Assembly: GCA_001970855.1 (NCBI GenBank)
Contig: LSSN01002553.1
Span: 1 to 12,652 of the forward strand
Reading direction: 5' to 3'
Length of the DNA: 12,652 nt
DNA from: Smittium culicis
Lineage: Eukaryota; Kickxellomycota; Harpellomycetes; Harpellales; Legeriomycetaceae
Position numbers and translations under genes: made by a program. Position 1 is the stretch's first letter. Every line of letters begins with the position of its first letter. Shown here piece by piece: positions 1 to 8,407 of this stretch. The notes below the pieces were generated by a model, which had not been told where the DNA came from, did not search any database, and was given only the letters and a program-made list of their open reading frames with translations.

Positions 1-764
1 AGACGGTGAAATTTGAAGAGGATGTGACCATTATCAGCATCCCAAATCACCGCGACACTGGTATATTAACGATGATTAAGCTAATAAAAGAGCAACTTTT
101 ACCCCTCGGCACCATCGATGATGACAGTGCATGGGCCCAAAAAGGTACCAACGCGTTCATTCCGTTTGGAATGAAGGTACTCTTCCGGAAAAGTACCCCG
201 GAAACCGCAATCCCAAGCTTCTTGGTGCACCCAGAAGGCAGAATAGGCCTATTCTACAAAGGGTGCGTGGAAGCGTGCAGCTTCTGCAAAATAGTCGGTC
301 ATTGGAAATCAGCCTGCCCCGACATCGAACTAAAGGAAATAGAAAAAATTAGCAGAAAAAATAAGGCCAACCAAAAAAAAGCCGAACTCAAATCGAAGAA
401 ATCGGCCGAAAACCGGCTCAGACCGCACGCCTTCGAGTTTAAGAATGCGAAGACAGATAGTATAACTCACGATACTTTAATAGATCGTAGAGCTGCTGTT
501 GGCGGTGCTGATGCATTCAAGATGGGAGCGCTAGCTGCTCGGAATCCATATCAAAATGTCGCTCAAAGTGCACCAAAGGCCGTAAAATCAGCCAAAACCG
601 ACCCCACTAAACCGAGCGTCCTGGAAACGCTGTTCGATAATTTAACAAAATTCCAAGATAAAACTATAGATTCAGCTAATATTAGCAAAAAAATAGAAAT
701 CAGCAACTCTGGAAGCTCGCCCGTGGCCAAGTTAGCCGAAATATCAAATATTTTATTCCTTTGA
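1..764 (+). CDS. Copy A ORF1: nucleic-acid-binding LINE protein with CCHC zinc knuckle (5' truncated by window)
   Basis: ORF1 proteins of this kind bind the element RNA and act as its particle and chaperone component. The frame is already open at base 3 (ACG GTG AAA, T-V-K), and copy B reads the same T-V-K after upstream coding sequence. The GTG at position 6 is therefore internal and the true start lies left of the window. The first 90 codons align without gaps to copy B and look like the RRM-like/DUF4283-type region usual before such knuckles. The knuckle cysteines are at 276, 285 and 315 and the histidine at 300. The rest is lysine-rich, then low in complexity, and ends at TGA 762-764. The stop is probably premature, because ORF1-like sequence seems to resume in another frame. 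About 253 codons without a stop is striking beside the ruined ORF2. The LINE ORF1 assignment is firm; the domain name before the knuckle is inferred. Confidence 0.85.
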   Translation, partial: TVKFEEDVTIISIPNHRDTGILTMIKLIKEQLLPLGTIDDDSAWAQKGTNAFIPFGMKVLFRKSTPETAIPSFLVHPEGRIGLFYKGCVEACSFCKIVGHWKSACPDIELKEIEKISRKNKANQKKAELKSKKSAENRLRPHAFEFKNAKTDSITHDTLIDRRAAVGGADAFKMGALAARNPYQNVAQSAPKAVKSAKTDPTKPSVLETLFDNLTKFQDKTIDSANISKKIEISNSGSSPVAKLAEISNILFL

Positions 765-820
765 CGACGTCGTTGACACCTAATTTGATAATTAATTCAA
801 AGCAGTGAGGAAAAAACTAA

Positions 821-1072
821 CAAAAAAAGATTAAATTTAGGGCCATCAATTCATCCTTGATAAATCCACCAGCACTATCATCGTCACTGGAGTACAGCGA
901 AGCTTACTAGTTAAACGATAAGGGTACTGAAATACTCAAAATTAAGCAAAAAATCGACTATAGCCGAGGTCCCGAATACTCTAACTTTAACGACGATGAT
1001 ATCTACATTGAAGGTACTCAAGCAGTGCTAAACATGCTGCTGGTGAATCCAAAAAATTTTAAAAATCTTTAA
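821..1072 (+). pseudogene. Probable decayed C-terminal part of copy A ORF1
   Basis: A second frame (shifted relative to the 1-764 stretch) is open from 821, broken only by TAG at 908-910, and ends at TAA 1070-1072. Its translation is mixed in composition, with an acidic cluster (NFNDDDIYIEG) followed by a short hydrophobic segment (AVLNMLL). It has more C and G than the spacer DNA. It lies exactly between ORF1 and the A/C-rich stretch before ORF2, so the simplest reading is the original ORF1 C-terminus. It would have been displaced by a frameshift near the T-rich end of the preceding frame (about 750-770) and then damaged by stops. No recognisable domain is present. A separate small ORF is possible but less likely. 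Confidence 0.35.
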
Positions 1073-1179
1073 AAAATCCACCAAAAAAATCGAAAAATTG
1101 TGACAAAAAACACATGCAAAAATATTAAAAAAAATGATAAAATCGAACAAAAATCAACAAAAATCAACAAAAACACAAA
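1073..1179 (+). promoter_or_regulatory. A/C-rich inter-ORF stretch before ORF2 of copy A
   Basis: About 107 bases made mostly of A with scattered C, and almost no G or structured sequence. It includes a 10-bp unit repeated imperfectly (1147-1176). It sits between the end of ORF1 and the first ORF2 codons, and closely resembles in composition the leader just before ORF1 of copy B. A role in starting ORF2 translation is inference. An ATG at 1179-1181 lies in a different frame from the endonuclease and meets TGA after 11 codons. Confidence 0.4.
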
Positions 1180-2750
1180 TGGCTCGTTTTCAACGTTTCA
1201 GAGCTCAAATATGACACTATAAAAGAGCACTTTATCAGCAGTATAGATGTTTCTAGCAACCTGTATACTGTTTATAAAATCAGACAATATGACGGTTGCT
1301 TGAGTGACGAAATAGTGTCAAAATCCGAAACATTTTCCGGGTTTTCAGCCCAAGAAATTAGAACTGTGGAAAAGGCGCTAAAAGCTAAAATATGCCGCGA
1401 CAAAAATAAAAATCTGTGCAATGCAAATCACTTGTGTAATAAAATAATTATTTTCTCAAGTATGCTACAAAAAAATACAGACCCTACTTTGAACGCTTTT
1501 GAGCGCCATAAAGTGTCAAAAAAAACACACAGTTCTGGTCATGACACCATAAATGTATTGACCTAAAATATCAGAAGCGTCAAAATTTATAAAGAAAAAC
1601 AGGAATACTACCTTTTCAGAAGCAAAACAGACATTCTAGAGTTTCAGGAAACTTTATTATATAAAAAATCTTACAGGTTTGGTCTAACTGGTTACACCTG
1701 TTAATAGTTCAAATACGACTTAGCCAAGGGCATAATTTGACTTTTGATCGCAGTCAAAAATAATATTGAGCTTCATTAAAGTGAATATAAATCAGCTCCA
1801 GCATATTTATCTGGGATAATCACCGGTTATACTAAAAACGGAGCCAATTTCCAGCTTTTAGTCACCTCAGTGCTTAAATAAATCTCAGGAATTCGGAAAA
1901 AAAGATCGATTTGTGAGATTTTTAACCGTTTTAAAATTAAAAATTTAAAATTTAAAAAGCAAATTCTTCTGGGACACTTGAATATGTACATCCTTGTAGA
2001 AAAAAAACTTACTGCAAAACTGGAAGCTGGGCTGTAAAGCGCATAAGTGAAAAACTAAATTTGATCTAGCTACAATAAAACCACATTGGAGCCAATGATA
2101 GACCACATATTTTATTTTGATCTCAACAGCCGCCCTAACTAGTGTACCTCAAACCGCTTTCTAGACCTTTCAGACCACATGCCGATCACCATGCAGTGGA
2201 ATATCGACAACCTCGATGTGCCGAAAAAAAGTGCGCGAATAATTGTCAAAAAAATATTATTTGCCTGAGTCAAATTTACTAGCAATGATCATTTTTTCGC
2301 ACTAGCCGATGAAAATATTGCTCTAGATGAGCTTTTAGATGGCCTTATGGACGCTTTTTGGGACAAATAAGTTTGTATGGTAGCCGCAGGAACTACTGGA
2401 GAAAGTATAAAAAAAGTGTTGTCCAACAACACTCTCAAAAAAATTAAAAGGCACCGAAAAATATTTGAAAAATTAAAGGATAAAATTGAGCCAATAAAAA
2501 ACTACATATATGCAATGCGATTGCTACTGGAATTTTCAAAGCAGGTCGAAAATCTGAAATTGATCGCTGGTAAATTACTGAACAAAAATCATAAATATTA
2601 CTGAATAAAAATCAAATCTTGAGCTGGAAACACGTTCATCTGTAGATCCAACGACCCAGTATACATCGCAGATAAAGTTTTAACAAAATGAAATACTGAA
2701 AGATTAAGTATTTTGAAAAAACATTTTAGCGAACTTACAACTATCAAATT
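1141..2750 (+). pseudogene. Copy A ORF2, 5' part: N-terminal extension, AP-type endonuclease and linker (multiple stops)
   Basis: In LINEs this domain nicks target DNA to prime reverse transcription. A single frame (codons starting at 1141) carries the whole domain. It is open from 1141 to 1563, giving about 141 codons of unrecognised N-terminal extension. Then come NIRS (1567-1578), DILEFQET with the catalytic QE (1645-1650), ILLGHLNM (1963-1986), IDHIF (2098-2112) and SDHMPI (2170-2187). In-frame stops start at 1564, 1702, 1705, 1738, 1777, 1879, 2035, 2044, 2056, 2062, 2140, 2266, 2368 and 2602, yet no frameshift is needed across the domain. The catalytic aspartate of the GDxN motif is histidine (CAC 1975-1977). 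After 2200 comes a lysine-rich helical linker; ERLSILKKHFSEL (about 2698-2740) matches the usual lead-in to the RT. The frame changes between about 2750 and 2810. Confidence 0.85.
1147..1176 (+). repeat. Short tandem repeat, 10-bp unit, about 2.7 copies
   Basis: The unit ACAAAAATCA occurs at 1147-1156 and again at 1157-1166, followed by a partial copy ACAAAAACAC. It lies inside the A/C-rich stretch between ORF1 and ORF2 of copy A. Confidence 0.8.
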
Positions 2751-2809
2751 GGAAACAGCCGCAGCGAATCAAAATAGAAAAAAATGCCACCAGATGACAA
2801 TAACTTTAA

Positions 2810-3827
2810 CCATACCTCGACTATTTATTAACCTGGGCTAATATAACTGCGGCAATCAATGATTTCTCCAATAACAAGAATCTGAGATCCAATCAAAAGC
2901 CGATTGAGGTCTTGAAATTGCTGATTGCTGAAAAATCACCAAATTCTGATAATTTAAAAATGATTTTCAAAATAACTAGAATAATTTACGTGACAGGGAA
3001 TATCCTGAAATCCATAACGACAAGCGTGGTTGTTCCTGTGGTGAAGAAGGGCGACATGAATGACCCCAAAAATTATAGTGTTTTATTACTGATCTAAACT
3101 AATTAAGCCGTTATTCAAGATTGCAGCTACGAAAATATCCGCATTAGACAAGAATATCAAGTTTTAATCAAGATAAAGGCCGAATCCCGCAATTTTGAAG
3201 CGTAATTTTCCGAATAATCCACTCTATACGAAATTAAAATGTGGCGAAAAATAAAAAATCTGCAAGTCTGGATCTTCTCAATAGACTACAACATAGAGTA
3301 TAATTGTGAGACCCACATGTCACTCATATACAAGCTTCGGATAGTGGATATTGGCGTTATACTGCTGAATAAGATCAGTTAGATGAACTAAGGCCCCAAA
3401 ATAACAACTAGTATTGGTGATTTACTTTAAAAGCCTTCCTAAACCTCTGTATGGTGCGCAATAGTTTCTCAAAGTATTTTGAACTTTTTATTTTTATATT
3501 AAAGATAGCTTAAATGAAATATCAGGTGTGGAGTTGCCTAAATTCTTAAATGAATACCAGAACTGCTGTTTGCCGAAATTGCAGTCTTTTTTGCAGAGCC
3601 AATCAATAAACCGAAAACCTCTTTTGATGCCACCGATTAATGCTCAGTAATTTAGGAAATGGCTATGTATTACTAGATTTGCGCGATCATGACCGTCAAA
3701 TGCGACTATTCAACCGAGCTGAAAAATTAGCAGTAGACAGTTTTATCCACAAACGAGTACACATACTTAGGGTATATTATGAATCCAAAATAGAGTGCTA
3801 CTCTTTTAACAACGATAAAAAAAAAAA
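2810..3827 (+). pseudogene. Copy A ORF2, reverse transcriptase domain (decayed, catalytic box lost)
   Basis: The RT would copy element RNA at the nick. This frame is open from 2810 to TAA 3095-3097 and includes SVVVPVVKKGDMNDPKNYSV, matching the conserved N-terminal RT blocks of LINEs. Beyond the stop the same frame goes on with more stops: motif A reads WIFSIDYNIEYN, with the first aspartate kept (GAC 3284-3286) and the usual second aspartate replaced by asparagine; THMSLIYKLR follows. Motif B is barely recognisable around 3440-3490. Motif C reads LLFAEIAVFFAEP, so the FADD box (3569-3580) is FAEI. Next come KPKTSFDATD, MTVKCDYS and NEYTYLGYIMNPK (3752-3790), the thumb-side block typical of LINE RTs. 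The frame ends usefully at an 11-A run (3817-3827), after which the match moves to another frame. It cannot be active. Confidence 0.88.
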
Positions 3828-4560
3828 GATCCAAAAAGTCATTTATTAAGCATATTATTTTTATTGCCTGTCATAAATTCTGGCCGAACTCAAAGTAAAG
3901 TTTATTTATTAAGCAACCCTAAAAATAGGACGCTGTTGGGGTGAGGAATACAGTAAGAGTAAAGTTTTATCCGCAAAAATCATTCTATTGTTTATAAGAT
4001 AACTTGATACGTTGTCAAGGCCAAAAGAAATGCTAAAATAAAGCGGTTGAGTAAAGGTTTGGATAATAAAATCAGTTTCCCTACGCAAAAGTACCGCTAA
4101 TGAGAGTGCGTACTTTAAAATTTCGATCTCAAAAAAAAAAAGATCACCGACCTGATAGCCAATCCAATACTGATTTGAAAGTTTGCCCGAGTCACAAGTA
4201 TTGCCATGTGGATCAAGCATTATTCTTAAAATATCACAGCAGGCCATAACATCGTCACTATGGTTAACTGAAAGGCTAAAAATTACCGATTTAATATAAA
4301 AAAAATGGCCCCGAAACCATATTATCAGCAAGATAGAAATCTGGATCATATTTGATGAAATTTAACCTACTCTGAGACGTTTTCTTCATAAAATGGAGAA
4401 ATCTAGAATAAGCTTCTACTCGACAAACCAGCACATGATCAAAGCAAAAATCATCGACCTAAAATATAAAATATTTCCCCCCTTTTGTAGCCTTGAGAAT
4501 CCTGTTACAGTAAAAATCATATTATTAGACTCTACAATATGGCGCAGATTCAGAATTTAA
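3828..4560 (+). pseudogene. Copy A ORF2, region after the RT (frame-shifted remnants)
   Basis: Homology continues in pieces. From about 3841 to 4130 the readable frame gives AYYFYCLS, ATLKIGRCWGEEYSKSKV and LRKSTANESAYFKISI. This is the block after the RT in which LINE proteins carry a G-x-E and a G-K-S-T-A-like stretch. At an 11-A run (4131-4141) the match moves to a second frame (ITDLIANPI, then RVTSIAMWIKHYS, to about 4240). It then returns to the first frame for an uninterrupted 64-codon stretch (4366 to the stop at 4558-4560). That stretch ends in a segment around 4511-4557 resembling the H-I-I-L-x-C-x-x-W block near LINE ORF2 C-termini, but with the histidine and cysteine changed. A long minus-strand open frame over 3909-4349 is only the antisense shadow. 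Assignment rests on order and motif resemblance. Confidence 0.65.
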
Positions 4561-4628
4561 ACTATTTTCTAGTTCATACCAGCTTTTTTCAGCTCGGACA
4601 GCAATTTTATTCCATTAAATATTGATGA

Positions 4629-4889
4629 ACCCCAGCTGGGGTCATTTGGTTAATCCCTATAGGTGGGAGATATGAGGGGGTTATAAAATCTTTAATTCAG
4701 CTCTTTGCTGGTGCCTCAGGTCTAAATTATGAGCTAGAAATAGCAAAAAATTTTGGGCGGCGCCCGTTTTGTCAGATAATTTATATTTCAGAATATATTC
4801 AATTTAAGAACCACCTTGAAAAAATTCTCAGTGGGTACGAAGCTGATAGAGCGGCGAAGAGGAGATTGGCTAAAAAAATTTTCTTTTAG
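4629..4889 (+). pseudogene. Copy A ORF2, C-terminal end (open 86-codon remnant)
   Basis: This stretch is open from 4629 to TAG 4887-4889 and contains no ATG, so it is a fragment of a longer reading frame and not a gene of its own. The translation begins with a hydrophobic WLIPIGGRYEGV segment. In related elements a similar glycine-rich block near the ORF2 C-terminus follows the zinc-like block. It ends in a basic, lysine/arginine-rich helix (EADRAAKRRLAKKIFF), a common way for LINE ORF2 proteins to finish. Its base composition is richer in G and C than the DNA just after it, where composition drops sharply to AT. It marks the end of the coding part of copy A. The link to ORF2 is by position and resemblance. 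Confidence 0.6.
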
Positions 4890-4980
4890 ATTATTTAAAT
4901 TAATTTAAAATTAATTTATGTCAGTTTATTATTATATTAGAATTAACATTCTATAAAAAAAAAACAAAAAACTTAATAAA
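4890..4980 (+). other. Probable 3' untranslated region and A-rich tail of copy A
   Basis: After the last ORF2 stop the sequence becomes almost pure A/T. A run of ten A at 4955-4964, a second run of six A (4966-4971) and AATAAA at 4975-4980 form the best candidate for the element's 3' tail. The exact boundary with host DNA is uncertain because the host spacer is equally AT-rich. Confidence 0.4.
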
Positions 4981-5200
4981 AGTGATTCATTCTGAAATAG
5001 GAAATTAATTTCAAAACGAAACCATTTATTTATTATATCAAACTTAATTAAATTGAATAATTAATACTATAATGGTAAATAAGATATAAAAATTAATAAT
5101 TAGAATATATTATTATTAGTATGATATTATAGTATAGATTAGGTTCTCAATAATATTAAAAAAGACTATATTTTAAACGTATCTACAATAATATAATATA

Positions 5201-5222
5201 ATAAATAAATAAATAAATAAAT
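5201..5222. repeat. Tetranucleotide microsatellite (ATAA)n
   Basis: About five uninterrupted ATAA units in an AT-rich spacer. Confidence 0.85.
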
Positions 5223-6474
5223 GGATGTGAAAATTAAATGATAACACTTATTTTTATTGTTTTCAAAAAAAAAAAACTAGTTCAGACAAGAATTGAAATA
5301 ACAATAGAAAAAAATAAAATTTTGGAATATTTTTGATTAAATTTTCATGATTATAAATTTTCTGGATACAAGATATTTACTTAAAAAGATAACTCAATTC
5401 TAAGGTAAATGCCAGAGCAGTAAAAGCATAAATAGCTTCAAGATATAAAAAAATGTACAGTATTATGGATTTTAGAAAGTTCACATTCAGTTCTAGACTG
5501 ATTTTTACCACATTAATTGACTAAAAAACTGCTAAAATGGTTTAATTGTATTATATTTGGTTAGATTAAAATATTTTCCTGTTTTTAATTTTTAATTATT
5601 CATTTTTCTAAAAAAATATTATTTTTTATACAATACTAGTTGGATATATTAATACTTATCACATTCTTATAATATGACCTTGTCTTTATTTTCTAGATAT
5701 TCATATTCATAATCATTTATAATTTTCATTTCTTGATTGAATATATACAGATTTAATTTTTATATATTAATGGCTTAAAAATGATTTCATTTATGTTTCT
5801 AATATTAAATAAACTGCTATATTTATATATTTTTAAATTTTTTATTTTTCTGGCAATTATTTCGATTAGAGTGAGTGATAATGAGTCGATTAGGACCTGG
5901 ATAATAAAAGCGGATATTTCAGTATTCTTTACGTTTCTTAGCCATTACTTAAAAATCATAAACTAAATATAATTACTCAAAATAAGTCTTTTGTTGATTT
6001 TTTAATCTTTATAAAATTTAATTGATTTTTGTGAGAAAAAATTTCTCAAAAATTATTTACCATAAATAAACTATTAAAATGAATGTTACTATCTAATGTT
6101 AAATAACTAAAAAAAAATTTTTATATTAGCTGAAATATTGAAAATATTCACTAGATAGTATAAATAACACTCAATAAATATAAATATGGTTCTATTACGA
6201 TTTTTTTAATATACAGATAATAATTCATTCTAACAATTTTTTTTGCGCTATTGAAATCATGTCGCCGAGGATTTCTCTCCTTAGCACTATATTTTTACAA
6301 CAGAATCTTGTGCTTCTGATTATTTATTTATTTTGTCATAAAACGTTCATAGTATTTTAATATTAACCCTACTGATTTATTATGCTGATAAGATTTAATA
6401 TAAATTATGCGTATAATTTAATTTAATTTATTTTGGTACTTCTTTTTTATAAGTTCAAACTACTCGGTATTTAT

Positions 6475-6498
6475 AGTAAAAGTAAAAGTAAAAGTAAA
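6475..6498. repeat. Hexanucleotide repeat (AGTAAA)4
   Basis: Four perfect consecutive AGTAAA units, flanked by AT-rich spacer. Confidence 0.85.
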
Positions 6499-6940
6499 AT
6501 ATAAATATAAAAAATAAGCTTTTTCAAAGTTATTCCTTTCTTTTTTAGTTTAACCACTTTAATATCGTGTTTAACTCTAAGAAAAAATTTAGATATCCTC
6601 ATATAACAATTAACCGAGGATTATATTTTTGATAATTGAAAGAAAAATAATAATAATAGAAATTATAAAAACAAGCTAAAATTCTCTTTGGTCATAAGAT
6701 TTATATAAAAAAACCTTTTTGTAGGTACAATTTCTCAGATTTTCAATTTATAAAGAGATAAAAACTACATCGCTTATAACCCTAGAAAGATATTAGTTCT
6801 TTGCGGTTAACTGGGTTTCACGTATTATCTACGACATATATAACGTTAATTTTTTTTTCTTTAATAGATATGTTATTATATATATGTGTGGAAATTTTAA
6901 ATTTTTAGCATTACTTATATGTGAAAATGAGAACAAAAAA

Positions 6941-7600
6941 ACTCGTTGTAATAAAGAGACACATAACTTTTTCAGCCACTAATTATAAAAAGAAAATTGA
7001 CTATGTATATAAAGTGCAAATAAAGAAAAAGAGCACAATGAAAATCAATTAACATAAAAAATTTCAAGAGAATGCAAATAACATGCAAATAGCAATCAGA
7101 TAGTATATAAAAATTTTACAAGTAGAATTTAAAGAGAATACAAAGAATATATAAAGATCGAACAAAGAACGTGTATAGTGAAACTAGAATACTGAGGATA
7201 TAACCATTCTGACAAGAATTACAAAAACATTAAAACGAAAAGTATAAAAACTATAATCAGCATACAAGAAAAAGGCACCATAAAAAATAAACATAAAAAT
7301 CTTTTTCTAAGCGTTAAATGTAAAAAAAAAACATTGGCTTTATCTAATTTTTTTTTTACATGCACAGTATTGAGACAAAGTTCTATCTTTTCATCAAACT
7401 TTTGATATTAATATTACACCCAAAAAAATAATTTTTTAATTATTTAGTTTATTTAAATTATACTATATTTTCATTAGTTTTATTAATCTAACCTTCAAAA
7501 AATCAATACAAAAAAAAACCAACATTAAATAAAATAACCAAAAAAAAATTAAACAAAACCAAACTCCAAATCATCACAACTAAATCATGACTAAAGAATC
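6941..7600. other. Strand-asymmetric spacer (A/G-rich, then T-rich, then G-free A/C-rich)
   Basis: From about 6950 to 7310 the plus strand is dominated by A with frequent G and few T runs. About 7340-7480 is T-rich. From 7478 to 7588 there is no G at all. Two exact copies of ATGCAAAT occur at 7072-7079 and 7083-7090. No coding frame is supported. The pattern could be decayed simple repeat, an old transposon end or ordinary compositional drift. Confidence 0.5.
7318..7361. repeat. Perfect inverted repeat, 14-bp stem and 16-base loop
   Basis: The left arm is ATGT followed by ten A (7318-7331). The right arm is ten T followed by ACAT (7348-7361). The arms are exact reverse complements around a 16-base loop. 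The ten-base homopolymer core makes this easier to get by chance than a mixed-sequence stem. It lies at the switch from A-rich to T-rich DNA. Confidence 0.8.
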
Positions 7601-8387
7601 ACACCAAAATTTGAAAACTCAAAAATCCATCGAGTTCGTTTCCAATCCTGATTAGCCAAAATTTCATAAGAAAAATGCACTTTCAGAAATCAAAAACCCT
7701 CTTCATATTTATGAATCCAGGATTGCATGAACCTTGGTATCTAAGATAGATCGATTAACATATTACTTATTACCTATTCATTATTTATTTATAATTTTTT
7801 ATAGAACTACTAACAAATAAGAAAAAATATAACTATATTTTGGGCTATAGATAATATTGGGTGTATGCTTAAATTATCATGACAATTTTAATTTCTTATT
7901 TATACTTTTACAGCCTACTTAAGGCTGGTGAAGATTATGATAAATTTTTTTAAGCTTTTTAAACATTTTTCACATTATTGAATGCAATATACACAACTCT
8001 ATATATTTAAGCCAATATATTTTTATATTTTAATTGTGAACGAAAAGCTTAATTTTTTTCTTCTGCAAAATTTTTTGGATGAGAATGAGTTAACTGATGT
8101 TGTAAATTTAAAGGATTATTATTTACGCTATACTATGCCAATATTTTTATTCCAAAATTACCCACTTCCCACTATCATTGTTTTTTATCAACCAAATCAA
8201 ACTAGCTGAGACCAATAAACATTCTTAGTAATTTCAAGATCTTAAAATATATAAGCTGGCATTTTAATCGAAGAAATTATAGATCTACTTTTAAATCATA
8301 AACTAATCAACTGGGCTACTTTTTAATGAACTTTGAGCGTGAAAAAAAGTTGTTTAATATAATTAATTATACATTAGTTGTATTTAC

Positions 8388-8407
8388 GGATAAAATTAAT
8401 TTTATCC
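8388..8407. repeat. Perfect 20-base palindrome
   Basis: GGATAAAATTAATTTTATCC reads identically on both strands. The AT-rich core makes short palindromes common here, but 20 bases with GG/CC ends is longer than the others seen. No gene lies nearby. Confidence 0.8.

Larger units (their letters stand above)
1..4980 (+). mobile_element. Decayed non-LTR (LINE-type) retrotransposon, copy A, 5' end outside window
   Basis: The order ORF1 (zinc knuckle), AP-type endonuclease, reverse transcriptase, C-terminal region, then an A-rich tail is the standard layout of APE-type LINEs. Motifs seen in order on the plus strand: CX2CX4HX4C at 276-317; NIRS at 1567-1578; DILEFQET at 1630-1653; an altered GDxN at 1972-1983; SDH at 2170-2178; VVPVVKKGD and NDPKNY around 3025-3080; the motif A aspartate at 3284-3286; an altered FADD at 3569-3580; and EYTYLG at 3755-3772. 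ORF2 is interrupted by many stops and about five frame changes. The 3' end is placed near the A-rich stretch after 4955. No target-site duplication can be tested because the 5' end lies outside. The clade (L1, Tad, Jockey or other) was not determined. Confidence 0.9.
4981..6940. other. AT-rich spacer, no supported gene
   Basis: About 2 kb, very AT-rich, with many stops in all frames. The longest open stretch (5781-5966, 61 codons, mostly I, F, L and Y) is what AT-rich noncoding DNA yields by chance. Short palindromes (for example GAAATTAATTTC near 4999) and simple repeats occur. No tRNA, rRNA or transposon motif was recognised. Confidence 0.6.

Noticed and set aside
131..352. 73-codon plus-strand frame inside ORF1
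   Set aside because: Shadow of ORF1 in another frame; the ORF1 frame carries the CCHC knuckle.
1564..2604. Alternative genetic code (TAA/TAG read as glutamine), suggested by stops inside an otherwise aligned endonuclease frame
   Set aside because: TGA stops occur as well, catalytic residues are also lost, and copy B ORF1 encodes glutamine with CAA/CAG and has no in-frame TAA or TAG. Decay explains the stops better.
3640..3849. 69-codon plus-strand frame across the end of the RT
   Set aside because: It is out of frame with the real RT remnant, whose frame gives MTVKCDYS and NEYTYLG across the same bases.
3909..4349. 146-codon open frame on the minus strand
   Set aside because: It lies antisense to the post-RT part of ORF2, where plus-strand LINE motifs can be followed. 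No signal in the minus-strand translation.
7982..8209. 75-codon plus-strand open frame
   Set aside because: AT-driven composition (F, Y, I, N, L), no domain, no upstream extension, and a stop directly before the ATG. A length like this is expected by chance here.
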